From NCBI GenBank assembly GCA_963700255.1, contig CAVOWW010000007.1, positions 1 to 29,428 of the forward strand: 29,428 nucleotides of DNA, written 5' to 3'. The notes beneath the pieces are model-generated. The model ran no database searches. It saw nothing but the letters and a program-made list of their open reading frames with translations, and was not told the origin of the DNA. Position 1 is the stretch's first letter, and every line of letters starts with the position of its first letter. Below, piece by piece: positions 10,052-18,007 of the stretch. The stretch comes from UBA10649 sp963700255. Its GTDB lineage: Bacteria; Actinomycetota; Actinomycetes; S36-B12. The position numbers and the translations under genes were made by a program.

Positions 10052-10592
10052 ATGACCAGTCACCACGAGCCCCCCTCCCGGCGGGTCGCGGGCCAGCGGC
10101 GGCGCGGGACACGCGAGAATGCGGGGATGCATGTGTCCGCGAAGGCCGACTACGGCATGCGCGCGCTCCTGGAGCTGGCGGGGAGCTACGCAGGGAACCC
10201 CAGCAGGCTGGTCAAGGGCGAGGCCATCGCCACGGCCCAGGACATCCCGCTGAAGTTCCTCGAGGGCATCCTGCGGCAGCTGCGGCAGTCCGGCATCGTC
10301 GCCAGCCAGCGCGGTGCCGAGGGCGGCTACCGCCTCGACCGGATCCCAAGGACGTCTCGATCGCCGACGTCGTGCGCGCCCTCGACGGACCGCTGGCCGC
10401 CATTCGAGGCCAGCGGCCCGAGGACCTCGACTACACAGGCGCCTCCGAGCACCTGCGCGAGGTCTGGATCGCCGTGCGCGCGTCGATGCGGCACGTGCTG
10501 GAGCACATCAGCCTCGCGGACGTCGCGTCGGCGACCTGCCCGCACCGGTCACCGACCTGCTCTCCGAGCCTGGGGCCTGGCAGCGCCGCTGA
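10052..10592 (+). CDS. Rrf2-family transcriptional regulator without iron-sulfur cysteines (two frameshifts)
   Basis: The helix-turn-helix core reads HVSAKADYGMRALLELAG, then AIATAQDIPLKFLEGILRQLRQSGIVASQRGAEGGYRL. The C-terminal dimerisation part, DVSIADVVRALDGPLAAIRG, follows a frame break near 10345. A second break near 10525 restores the family-like end GDLPAPVTDLLSEPGAWQRR. No Cys is present in the reconstructed protein, so it cannot hold the three-Cys cluster of IscR/NsrR and looks more like CymR-type sulfur regulators. Two starts are possible. ATG 10052 has AGGAGA four bases upstream and adds a 25-residue Arg-rich tail. ATG 10127 gives the usual Rrf2 N-terminus. Divergent from the importer, which it may control. 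Confidence 0.82.
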
Positions 10593-10641
10593 GGGTGCCC
10601 CTCGCGACTCGCCGCTGCGCACGATAATGCAGCATATCCTG

Positions 10642-10659
10642 GACTAGTAAAGTAGACAA
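10642..10659 (+). promoter_or_regulatory. Second TTGTCTAC-type site upstream of the lipoprotein gene
   Basis: GACTAGTAAAGTAGACAA is a near-palindrome (GACTA / TAGAC, one mismatch). Its reverse complement begins TTGTCTAC, identical to 9960-9967. It embeds TAAAGT (10648-10653), a possible -10 box for the following gene. The pairing with the site in front of the importer suggests a shared regulator, most simply the Rrf2 protein between them. Confidence 0.4.
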
Positions 10660-10662
10660 TGT

Positions 10663-11093
10663 GTGCCGGCTCCCGGCGCACGAAGGAGCGTCCCCACGCG
10701 TTCCCGTCACACCCTGACCGCCACCACCCTCGCCGTCGCGGCAACCGTCACCGGCCTCACTGCGTGCTCCACGACGGCGGCGCGATCCGGCAGCGACGCC
10801 GTCGTATCCGAGGCGAACCTGAGCGGCACGCGGGTCACGACCGCCGACGACATGACAGCCCTCTGCGAGCAGATCGTCACCGAGGCGCTCCCCGTAGAGG
10901 CGGCGGACGCCCTGGCCAACGGCGAGCGGCTACGCGACCCGCGTGAGCTCCATCGACGGCGAGGGACTAGGCGTGACGAAGGACATGCAGCGAGGACCGG
11001 TTCACCTTCGAGATCGAAGCCGGCCTCGTCACCGCCTGCACGATCGGCCGACCTTCGGCGGGCCAGCATCTCATGTTCCTGCCCCGCCGCTGA
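10663..11093 (+). CDS. Small lipoprotein resembling peptidase inhibitor I78 family (frameshifted)
   Basis: A secretion signal with a lipobox is visible (AVAATVTGLTAC, lipidated Cys), then a short linker. The C-terminal domain, over two frames, reads ALCEQIVTEALPVEAADA, then YATRVSSIDGEGLGVTKDM and RFTFEIEAGLVTACTIG. The pattern RV..I.GE...T.DM...RFTFEIE.G.V..C.IG resembles I78 protease inhibitors. This is recognition by motif, not a search. Frames break near 10930 and 10990. The start is unclear: GTG 10663 has no ribosome site, whereas AAGGAG at 10683-10688 is followed eight bases later by ACG 10696 in frame. That could be a rare ACG start or a miscalled ATG. It ends 19 bases from the convergent meaB. 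Confidence 0.55.
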
Positions 11094-11112
11094 TGCCTAC
11101 GTGGCGGGTGGC

Positions 11113-12055
11113 TCAGGCACCCTCGACGAGCCGGGCGGCCGCGGTGTGCGGATCAAGCCGCCCGGCAGCCACCTCGGCTGCGGCATCGTCAATCGCTCGG
11201 AGCCCTCACCTGCAGCAAGCCGCCGCCGGAGGATGGCGACCGCGAGTGCCTCGACCTCGTCACGGCCCGTCGCACCCGGCGCACGGCGAGCTCCCCTGAC
11301 TCCAGCAGCCACGAGCGATGCTCGTCGATCGCCGCCATGAGCCGGTCGATCCCCTCCCCCGTCGAGGCGACCGTCTTGACCACGGGGGGCTTCCAGCCGC
11401 GCTCGGGTTCTCGCCGAGGGCGATCATGTTGCGCAGCTCGCGCACGGTCGAGTCGGCGCCGTCGCGGTCGGCCTTGTTGACCACGAAGATGTCGCCGATC
11501 TCGAGGATGCCCGCCTTGGCGGCCTGGATGCTGTCGCCCATGCCTGGGGCCAGCAGCACCAGCGTGGTGTCGGCGGCGGCGGCGACCTCGATCTCCGACT
11601 GGCCGACCCCGACGGTCTCGATGAGCACGACGTCGAAGCCCGCCGCGTCGAGCACGCGGAGCGCCTGCGGCGTGGTCGCGGAGAGCCCGCCGAGATGCCC
11701 GCGGGAGGCCATCGACCGGATGAACACGCCCTCATCGGTCGCGTGCTGCTGCATGCGGATGCGGTCGCCGAGCAGCGCGCCGCCGGAGAACGGCGACGAC
11801 GGATCGACGGCGAGGACGCCGACGCGCTGCCCACGCCCCCGCATGGCGGTGATGAGCGCAGAGGTGGTCGTCGACTTGCCCACGCCGGGCGAGCCCGTGA
11901 TGCCGATGACGCGGCCCGGCCCGACGTCGGGGCGAGCTCGCGCATGAGCGCGGGCACCTCGGGCGAGCCGTCCTCGATGAGCGAGATCAGCCGCGCGATG
12001 TCGCGCACCCGGCCGTCGCGGGCGCCCTCGACCAGCGTCGGCACGTCACGGTCAC
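11113..12055 (-). CDS. meaB: Methylmalonyl-CoA mutase-associated GTPase MeaB (frameshifted)
   Basis: MeaB is a G3E P-loop GTPase that gates delivery of adenosylcobalamin to, and protects, B12-dependent acyl-CoA mutases. Seen in order: VPTLVEGARDGRVRDIARLISLIEDG, the P-loop (S/G)PGVGKSTTTSAL, VGVLAVDPSSPFSGGALLGDRIRM, GVFIRSMASRGHLGGLS, DVVLIETVGVGQSE (Walker B/switch), and FVVNKADRDGAD (NKxD base recognition). The tail is KTVASTGEGIDRLMAAIDEHRSWL, then AIDDAAAEVAAGRLDPHT. Breaks lie near 11200, 11395, 11915 and 12045. GTG 12055 is the likely start, 15 bases after the thiolase stop, so the two form an operon. The partner mutase is not in the window. Confidence 0.92.
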
Positions 12056-12070
12056 CGTCTGATCCTCGCC

Positions 12071-13257
12071 CTATGCCTGCGGAACGCGGATGAGCAGCGC
12101 GTCGCCCTGCCCGCCGCCGCCGCACAGCGCCGCCGCGCCGATGCCACCGCCTCGACGCTGGAGCTCCAGGGCAGGGACAGCACGATGCGGGCGCCGGACA
12201 TGCCGACCGGGTGGCCGAGGGCGATGGCCCCGCCGTTCACGTTGACGATGTCGTCGCTCGACGCCGAGCAAGCGCGTCGACACGATGCCCACGGCGGCGA
12301 AGGCCTCGTTGAGCTCGAACAGGTCGACGTCGGAGACGGAGATGCCCTCACGTTCGCAGGCCTTGATGATCGCGTTGGCCGGCTGCTCCTGCAGCGATGC
12401 GTCGGGGCCGGCGACGACGCCGTGGGCGCCGATCTCGGCCAGCCACGTCAGCCCGAGCTCCTGCGCCTTCGCCTTGCTCATGACGACCACGGCGGCAGCG
12501 CCGTCGGAGATCTGCGACGCGCTGCCCGCAGTGATCGTGCCGTCCTTGGCGAACGCGGGGCGCAGCTTCGACAGCGACTCGGCCGTCGTGTCGGCGCGCA
12601 CGCCCTCGTCGGCGGTGACCATCGGGTCGCCCTTGCGCTGCGGCACCGCGACCGGGGCGATCTCCTCGGCGAACATGTCCGCGGCGGCCGCGGCGCGCTG
12701 GTGCGAGCGCGCGCTGAAGGCGTCCTGCTCCTCGCGCGTCAGGGCGTAGCGCTCGTTGTACTCCTCCGTGCTCTCGCCCATCGCGCACTCGTCGAAGGCG
12801 CAGGAGAGCGCGTCGAAGGCCATCGAGTCGAGCATCTTCCAGTCGCCGTACTTCACGCCCTCGCGCGAGCCGACCAGCAGGTGCGGGGCGTTGGTCATCG
12901 ACTCCATGCCGCCTGCCACGACGACGTCGAACTCGCCCGCGCGGATGAGCTGGTCGGCCAGGGCGATGGCGTCGATGCCGGACAGGCACACCTTGTTGAT
13001 CGTCAGGGCAGGGACGTCCATGCTGATGCCTGCCTTGACGGCCGCCTGCCGGGCGGTGATCTGGCCGGCTCCTGCCTGGAGGACCTGGCCCATGATCACG
13101 TAGTCGACCTGGGCGGGCACACGCCCGCGCGCTCCAGCGCCGACTTGATGGCGAATCCGCCAAGATCGGTGGCGCTGAAGGACTTCAGCGAGCCCTGAAG
13201 CCGGCCCATCGGCGTCCGTGCGCCCGCAACGATGACCGAACCCTTCTCGAATGACAT
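12071..13257 (-). CDS. Acetyl-CoA C-acetyltransferase (thiolase), three frameshifts
   Basis: Biosynthetic-type thiolase, condensing two acetyl-CoA to acetoacetyl-CoA or the reverse. ATG 13257 (MSFEKGSVIVAGARTPMGRL) has GGGAG just upstream. The nucleophilic Cys lies in LTINKVCLSGIDAIALA. Further motifs are VVAGGMESMTNAPHLL, DGAAAVVVMSKAKA, FELNEAFAAV, NVNGGAIALGHPVGMSGARI (catalytic His) and CGGGGQGDALLI (second Cys). Breaks lie near 13115, 12265 and 12150. About 395 residues, normal for the family. The loop carrying the internal Met-rich segment (DWKMLDSMAFDAL) is typical of acetyl-CoA acetyltransferases. Coupled to meaB and divergent from the epimerase/ccr pair, which suggests the ethylmalonyl-CoA pathway. 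Confidence 0.93.
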
Positions 13258-13269
13258 CTCGACTCCCAA

Positions 13270-13282
13270 CATCTCGGAGATG
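13270..13282. promoter_or_regulatory. Perfect palindrome in the 40-base thiolase/epimerase divergent gap
   Basis: CATCTCGGAGATG has six-base perfect arms around one G. It fills the middle of the gap between two divergent starts (13257 and 13298). CATAAT (13288-13293) could be the -10 box of the epimerase gene, giving an almost leaderless start. An operator role is inferred. Confidence 0.35.
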
Positions 13283-13297
13283 GGAACCATAATGCCC

Positions 13298-13918
13298 ATG
13301 GAATCACTCCTGACGCGCATCGACCATGTCGGCATCGCCGTTCCCGACCTCGACGAGGCCATCGCCTTCTACGGACGGGCCTTCGGGCTGGCGGTCCTCC
13401 ACGAGGAGGTCAACGAGCGACAGGGTGTCCGTGAGGCGATGCTCGGGGTCGGTGATACCGGGTCCTGCATCCAGCTGCTCGCCCCGCTGGACGCCGAGTC
13501 GACCATCGCGAAGTTCCTCGACCGGTCCGGCCCCGGGATCCAGCAGGTCGCCTACGGGGTCGACGACATGGACGGGCGGCGGGCGCTGCGGGCGCCCGGC
13601 GTGCGGCTGCTGTACGAGACGCCCCAGGTCGGTACGGCGGGATCCCTGGTCAACTTCTGCCACCCCAAGGACTGCGGCGGAGTGCTCATCGAACTAGTCC
13701 AGGCCGACCGGGCAGCCACGACGAGGACGCACCGGGCGCCGACCGACCGCCCGGCCGCTCGCCCCGCCACGACCGGGGCTCCTCTGGGCATAGTGATTCG
13801 GGCAGGACACGCACCCAAATCGAGCCTGACATGGACCGGATCCGCGAGGCGATGGTGGGGGACGCGCCCGCCGAGGAGTTCGCGAGCCTCGCGGTACCCG
13901 AGACGTACCGCGGGATGA
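13298..13918 (+). CDS. mce: Methylmalonyl-CoA/ethylmalonyl-CoA epimerase
   Basis: A vicinal-oxygen-chelate fold protein that interconverts (R)- and (S)-methylmalonyl-CoA or ethylmalonyl-CoA. The sequence reads RIDHVGIAVPDLDEAIAFYGRAFG, with the metal-binding His in DHVG, then VREAMLGVGDTGSCIQLLAPL, GPGIQQVAYGVDDMDG and NFCHPKDCGGVLIELVQA. Family proteins end about here (near 13705, roughly 140 residues). The open frame continues to 13918 and overlaps the start of ccr, so a lost base after 13695 has probably removed the true stop. ATG 13292 is an alternative start two codons upstream. Likely co-transcribed with ccr. Confidence 0.88.
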   Translation: MESLLTRIDHVGIAVPDLDEAIAFYGRAFGLAVLHEEVNERQGVREAMLGVGDTGSCIQLLAPLDAESTIAKFLDRSGPGIQQVAYGVDDMDGRRALRAPGVRLLYETPQVGTAGSLVNFCHPKDCGGVLIELVQADRAATTRTHRAPTDRPAARPATTGAPLGIVIRAGHAPKSSLTWTGSARRWWGTRPPRSSRASRYPRRTAG

Positions 13919-15161
13919 CGGTCCACAAGGACGAGGGGAGATGTTCGAGGGCGTCCCCTCGAAGGAGAAGGATCCGCGGCGGTCGCTCCATCTGGACGAC
14001 GTGCCCATGCCGGAGCTGGCCCCCGGCGAGGCGCTGATCGCGGTCATGGCGTCCGCAATCAACTACAACACGGTGTGGACGAGCATCTTCGAGCCGGTCA
14101 CCACCTTCGGGTTCCTCGCGAAGTACGGCCGCACCCACGCCGATGCGAAGCGGCACGACCTGCCGTATCACGTGATGGGCTCGGACGCGGCCGGCGTCGT
14201 GCTGCGGGTGGGCCCCGGCGTGAACACGTGGAAGCCGGGCGACAAGATCGTCGCGCACTGCCTCTCGGTGGAGCTGGAGTCGCCGATGGGCCACAACGAC
14301 ACGATGCTGGATCCCGAGCAGCGGATCTGGGGCTTCGAGACCAACTTCGGCGGCCTCGCGGAGCTCGCGGTGGTGAAGTCGAACCAGCTGCTGCCCAAGC
14401 CGGCGCACCTGACGTGGGAGGAGGCCGCCACGCCCGGCCTGGTCAACTCCACCGCGTACCGCCAGCTCGTCTCCCGCAACGGCGCAGGGATGAAGCAGGG
14501 CGACGTCGTCCTCATCTGGGGCGCCTCGGGCGGCCTCGGCGCGTACGCGACCCAGTACGCGGTCAACGGCGGCGCGACCCCCGTGTGCATGGTGTCCAGC
14601 CCGGAGAAGGCAGAGCTCGTGCGCGGATGGGCGCCGAGCTCATCATCGACCGGTCCGCCGAGGGGTACCGGTTCTGGAAGGACGGACCACCCAGGACCCC
14701 AAGGAGTGGCAGCGGTTCGGCAAGCGGATCCGCGAGCTCACCGGCGGCGACGACCCCGACATCGTCTTCGAGCACCCGGGCAGGGAGACCTTCGGGGCGA
14801 GCGTCTATGTCACCCGAAAGGGGGGCACCATCGTCACCTGCGCCTCCACCAGCGGATTCATGCACGAGTACGACAACCGGTACCTGTGGATGAGCCTCAA
14901 GCGGATCATCGGCTGGCACTTCGCGAACTACCGGGAGGCCTATGAGGCCAACCGGCTCATCGCCCGCGGCATGATCCATCCCACGTTGTCCCAGACCTTC
15001 GCGCTCGAGGAGGCCGGGCAGGCCGCATACGAGGTGCACCGCAACCAGCACCAGGGCAAGGTCGGCGTGCTGGCGCTGGCGCCCAGCAGGGACTAGGCGT
15101 CACCGATCCCGAGCTCCGTGCGCGCTTCGAGCCCGAGATCAACCGGTTCCGCGACGCGTAG
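13831..15161 (+). CDS. ccr: Crotonyl-CoA carboxylase/reductase (several frameshifts)
   Basis: Ccr reductively carboxylates crotonyl-CoA with NADPH and CO2 to ethylmalonyl-CoA. It is a medium-chain dehydrogenase/reductase. The N-terminus MDRIREAMVGDAPAEEFASLAVPETYRG is in one frame. After a break near 13940 the main body follows: SLHLDDVPMPELAPGEALIAVMASAINYNTVWTSIFEP, VMGSDAAGVVLRVGPGV and IWGFETNFGGLAELAVV, then the NADPH fold IWGASGGLGAYATQYA. Breaks near 14630 and 14695 precede DIVFEHPGRETFGASVYVTRKGG and RIIGWHFANYREAYEANRL. The residues reported to hold CO2 in this family (Asn in NYNTVW, Phe-Glu in GFETN, His in GWHFANY) are present. A last break near 15085 restores the family ending GVTDPELRARFEPEINRF, stop 15159-15161. 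About 443 residues. Confidence 0.95.
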
Positions 15162-15183
15162 GAAACACGCACAGCCCTTACGA

Positions 15184-17097
15184 ATGTCCCGTGACGTGGA
15201 CGCCCCGGGCACGGGGGCGGTGCCGTGGAATCTCGACCAGGGTCGTCGCAAGGGCGAGATGGGCTACCTGCCCGGACTTGATGGCATCCGCGCACTCGCC
15301 GTGATCGGCGTCCTTCTCTACCACGCCGACCTCGTCTGGATCCGGGCGGATTCCTCGGCGTCGACGTCTTCTTCGTGCTGCGGGTTCCTGATCACCTCGT
15401 TGATCCTCGAGGAGTTCGACCGGACAGGCCGCATCGACTTCGCGAAGTTCTACCTCGGCCGTGCGCGACGGCTTCTTCCGCCGCTGGTGCTGCTGCTGGC
15501 CGTGGTCGCCGTGGCGGCCGCCTTCTTCTTCCGTGATGCTGCGGCCCAGGTGCGGGCCGACACGATCGCGTCGATCTTCTACGTCAACAACTGGTGGTAC
15601 ATCCTCAACGACTCCTCCTACTTCGAGTTCATCGGGCGACCGCCGCTGCTCAAGCACCTGTGGTCGCTCGCGGTCGAGGAGCAGTTCTATCTCGCATGGC
15701 CCGCGATCGCGTTCCTGATCGTGCGCCGGGCCGGCCGCCGCGGGGTGCGGATCGCCGCGCTCGCGCTGGCCGTCCTCTCGACCGCATGGATGATCACGCT
15801 GTCGGTGCAGAACGGGTTCCCCGAGTACGCCGATCCGAGCCGCGCGTACTTCGGCACCGACTCGCACGCCATGGGACTCCTGATCGGGGCCGCCCTGGCG
15901 ACGGCATGGCGACCCGGACGCCTCAAGGCCGACCTCACTCCCGGTGCCAGGGCGCTGATCACCGGGACGGGAGTCGTGGCGTTCCTGACCGTCGTGTGGT
16001 TCTTCGTCTTCGTGGGCGAGTTCACCCCCTGGCTGTACCGCAGCGGCGGCTTCCTCGTCCTGTCCGTCGTCGTCGCGGTGCTGATCGCGATGGCGACACA
16101 CCCCGCATCGCCGCTCGGCGGATGGCTCGGCACCCAGCCCTGGCGCTACATCGGACAGCGCTCCTACGGTCTCTACCTGTGGCACTGGCCCATCTTCATG
16201 GTCACTCGGCCGCAGCTCGACGTGCCACTGGACGGCATCCCCCTGCTCGCGCTGCGACTGGCCCTGACGTTCGGCATCGCCGAGCTGAGCTTCCGGTTCG
16301 TCGAGATGCCGATCCGCCACGGCGCGATCGACCGCTGGGTCAAGGCGTGGCGTGCCTCGACCGGGGCGGAGCGGACCCGCCGCACCCGCCGAGGCGCCGC
16401 TGTGCTCGCGTCGGCGCTGGCGGGGATCCTGCTCGTCGGCGTCGCCCTCGCATCCGCGCCCGCCCCGTCAGCGGAGGAAGGCCTGGCGCCCGACGTCGCC
16501 AACGCCCTCGGGATCGCCGACGGCGGCCCCACGGAGGTCAGCCTCGACGATGACGAGCCGAGCCCGGCGGCGAGCGCCTCCCCCGAGGCCAGCGGCGGGG
16601 ACGACACCGAGACCCCGACGCCGAAGAACCCGAACGGCAACCTGAGCGCGATCGGCGACTCCGTCATGCTGGGCGCGCGCACCGTCCTCAAGGAGACCAT
16701 CCCCGGCACGAAGGTCGACGCGGCCGTCTCGCGGTTCCCGGGCGCCTTCATCGGCCGGCTCAAGAAGTACGTCGCGCGCGACAAGCTGGCCGACGTCGTG
16801 GTGCTCCATCCCGGCACCAACGGGGTGCTCCCCGAGGACATGATGCGCGACATGCTCGACGTCGTGGAGGACGTGCCGACGGTCGTCGTCCTCAACACCA
16901 ACATGCCCCGGTCGTGGCGCACCCCCAACAACAAGGTCATCGACAAGGTCGTGCCCGACTACCCCAACGCCGTGCTCGCGGACTGGTACGCGGCGTCCAA
17001 GGACCACCCGGAGTACTTCGTGTCCGACGGCATCCATCTCACCCCCAAGGGCGCGAAGGCGTACGCCAAGCTGATCAAGGCATCCGCAGGCCTCTGA
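15184..17097 (+). CDS. OafA-type membrane acyltransferase fused to a C-terminal SGNH domain
   Basis: The N-terminal acyltransferase-3 region starts YLPGLDGIRALAVIGVLLYHADL and is followed by about ten membrane segments, including SLAVEEQFYLAWPAIAFL and SYGLYLWHWPIFM (the conserved His motifs). An acidic, Pro-rich linker follows (about residues 435-480). The extracytoplasmic SGNH-like domain has AIGDSVMLGARTVL, VVLHPGTNG and DGIHLTPKG. It probably O-acylates a cell-surface glycan; the acceptor is unknown. Between 15340 and 15390 the frame is locally scrambled: the expected GGFLGVDVFFVLSGFL appears in the next frame and returns, because one base was lost in a CCC run and two bases near 15388. 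No ribosome site precedes ATG 15184; ATG 15259 (MGYLPGLDG) has GGGCGAG before it. Confidence 0.88.
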   Translation: MSRDVDAPGTGAVPWNLDQGRRKGEMGYLPGLDGIRALAVIGVLLYHADLVWIRADSSASTSSSCCGFLITSLILEEFDRTGRIDFAKFYLGRARRLLPPLVLLLAVVAVAAAFFFRDAAAQVRADTIASIFYVNNWWYILNDSSYFEFIGRPPLLKHLWSLAVEEQFYLAWPAIAFLIVRRAGRRGVRIAALALAVLSTAWMITLSVQNGFPEYADPSRAYFGTDSHAMGLLIGAALATAWRPGRLKADLTPGARALITGTGVVAFLTVVWFFVFVGEFTPWLYRSGGFLVLSVVVAVLIAMATHPASPLGGWLGTQPWRYIGQRSYGLYLWHWPIFMVTRPQLDVPLDGIPLLALRLALTFGIAELSFRFVEMPIRHGAIDRWVKAWRASTGAERTRRTRRGAAVLASALAGILLVGVALASAPAPSAEEGLAPDVANALGIADGGPTEVSLDDDEPSPAASASPEASGGDDTETPTPKNPNGNLSAIGDSVMLGARTVLKETIPGTKVDAAVSRFPGAFIGRLKKYVARDKLADVVVLHPGTNGVLPEDMMRDMLDVVEDVPTVVVLNTNMPRSWRTPNNKVIDKVVPDYPNAVLADWYAASKDHPEYFVSDGIHLTPKGAKAYAKLIKASAGL

Positions 17098-17103
17098 CAG
17101 AGA

Positions 17104-17183
17104 TGAACCGCTTCCCGGCCGAATTCCGGGGAGTTGCGCCGGACCAGGGTTGAATCCGCGGAGTTGCGCCGGGAAGCGGTTCA
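17104..17183. repeat. Composite inverted/direct repeat between convergent genes
   Basis: TGAACCGCTTCCCGGC (17104-17119) and its exact reverse complement (17168-17183) enclose 48 bases. Inside are two imperfect direct copies of a 21-22 base unit that starts GAAT and ends GGAGTTGCGCCGG (17121-17142 and 17152-17172); the second overlaps the right arm. It lies between the acyltransferase stop and the hydrolase stop, so it may end transcription both ways. The repeat architecture suggests a small dispersed palindromic element. Confidence 0.6.
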
Positions 17184-17198
17184 ACTCAGACAGCCGTG

Positions 17199-18007
17199 TC
17201 AGGCGTGCCGCGGTCCGCGGACGACGCCCAGGAACTGCACGATCGCGGCCGAGACCGCGGCAGGGTCCTCCACGTTGGCCAGGTGCCCAGCTGCGGGGAC
17301 GACGACGATCCTGCCATCGGTGACGGCAGTCACCATGCGCTCCTGCTCGGCGCGGTCGCTGAGCGCATCCTCCTCCCCCAGACGACGAGGGTCGGGGGGT
17401 CCACGTCGGCGAGGTCGGACAGCGAGTCCGGGCGCTCGGCCATCGCCCGCTGGTACCAGGCCACGGCTGACGCGTCCGCCTGATGCAGCCAGCCTCGAAC
17501 GCGCTCCACGACGTCAGGCCGGTGCGCGCGGGTGCTGTCACCGAGCAGGCCGGGCAGAACCGCCTGCTCGAGCAGTCGGCCGACGCCGGCACCGGCCTCG
17601 AGCGCGAGCCCGGCGAGCCGCTCGCGGTTCGCCCGCGCCTCCGGTCCGTCCGCCGAGGCCTTCGTGTCGCAGAGCACCAGTCCCGCGACCAGCGACGGCG
17701 ACGTCCGCAACACCTCCATGGCCACGTACCCGCCCAGCGACACGCCGCCGAGCACGCACCGGTCGATCCCCCGCTCCTCGAGCATCCCGATGACCGACTC
17801 GGCCACGACCGGGAGGGACGGGTCGCCGGCGGGCAGCGTCGCCTCGCCGAAGCCCGGCAGGTCAGGGACCAGGACCCGCCACCCGGCAGCAACGGCGGCC
17901 TCGGCCTGCGGCGCCCACATCCGTCCGTCGCAGGGGAAGGCATGCAGCAGCACCAGGACGGGCCCGTCGCCGACATCCCGCGTGGGCAGCGCAGCCGCCG
18001 TCCCCAC
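17199..18007 (-). CDS. Alpha/beta hydrolase (one frameshift near the C-terminus)
   Basis: A soluble hydrolase of about 269 residues. GTG 18007 begins MGTAAALPTRDVGDGPVLVLLHAFPCDGRMW, with HAF as the oxyanion-side HG motif. The nucleophile elbow is GGVSLGGY, and the catalytic acid region is near PTLVVWG. After a break near 17380 the end reads VTDGRIVVVPAAGHLANVEDPAAVS (catalytic His) and FLGVVRGPRHA, stop 17199-17201. Substrate unknown. The GTG shares its G with the TAG stop of the upstream gene, so translation is coupled. Confidence 0.85.

Noticed and set aside
1..17400. Interpretation of the broken genes as a pseudogene region
   Set aside because: Too many unrelated core genes are affected, breaks cluster in C/G runs, catalytic residues are all preserved, and the adjacent 10 kb is clean.
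16468..17976. 502-codon minus-strand frame
   Set aside because: Covers the SGNH domain antisense and an off-frame copy of the hydrolase; it only includes the hydrolase C-terminus in a garbled frame.
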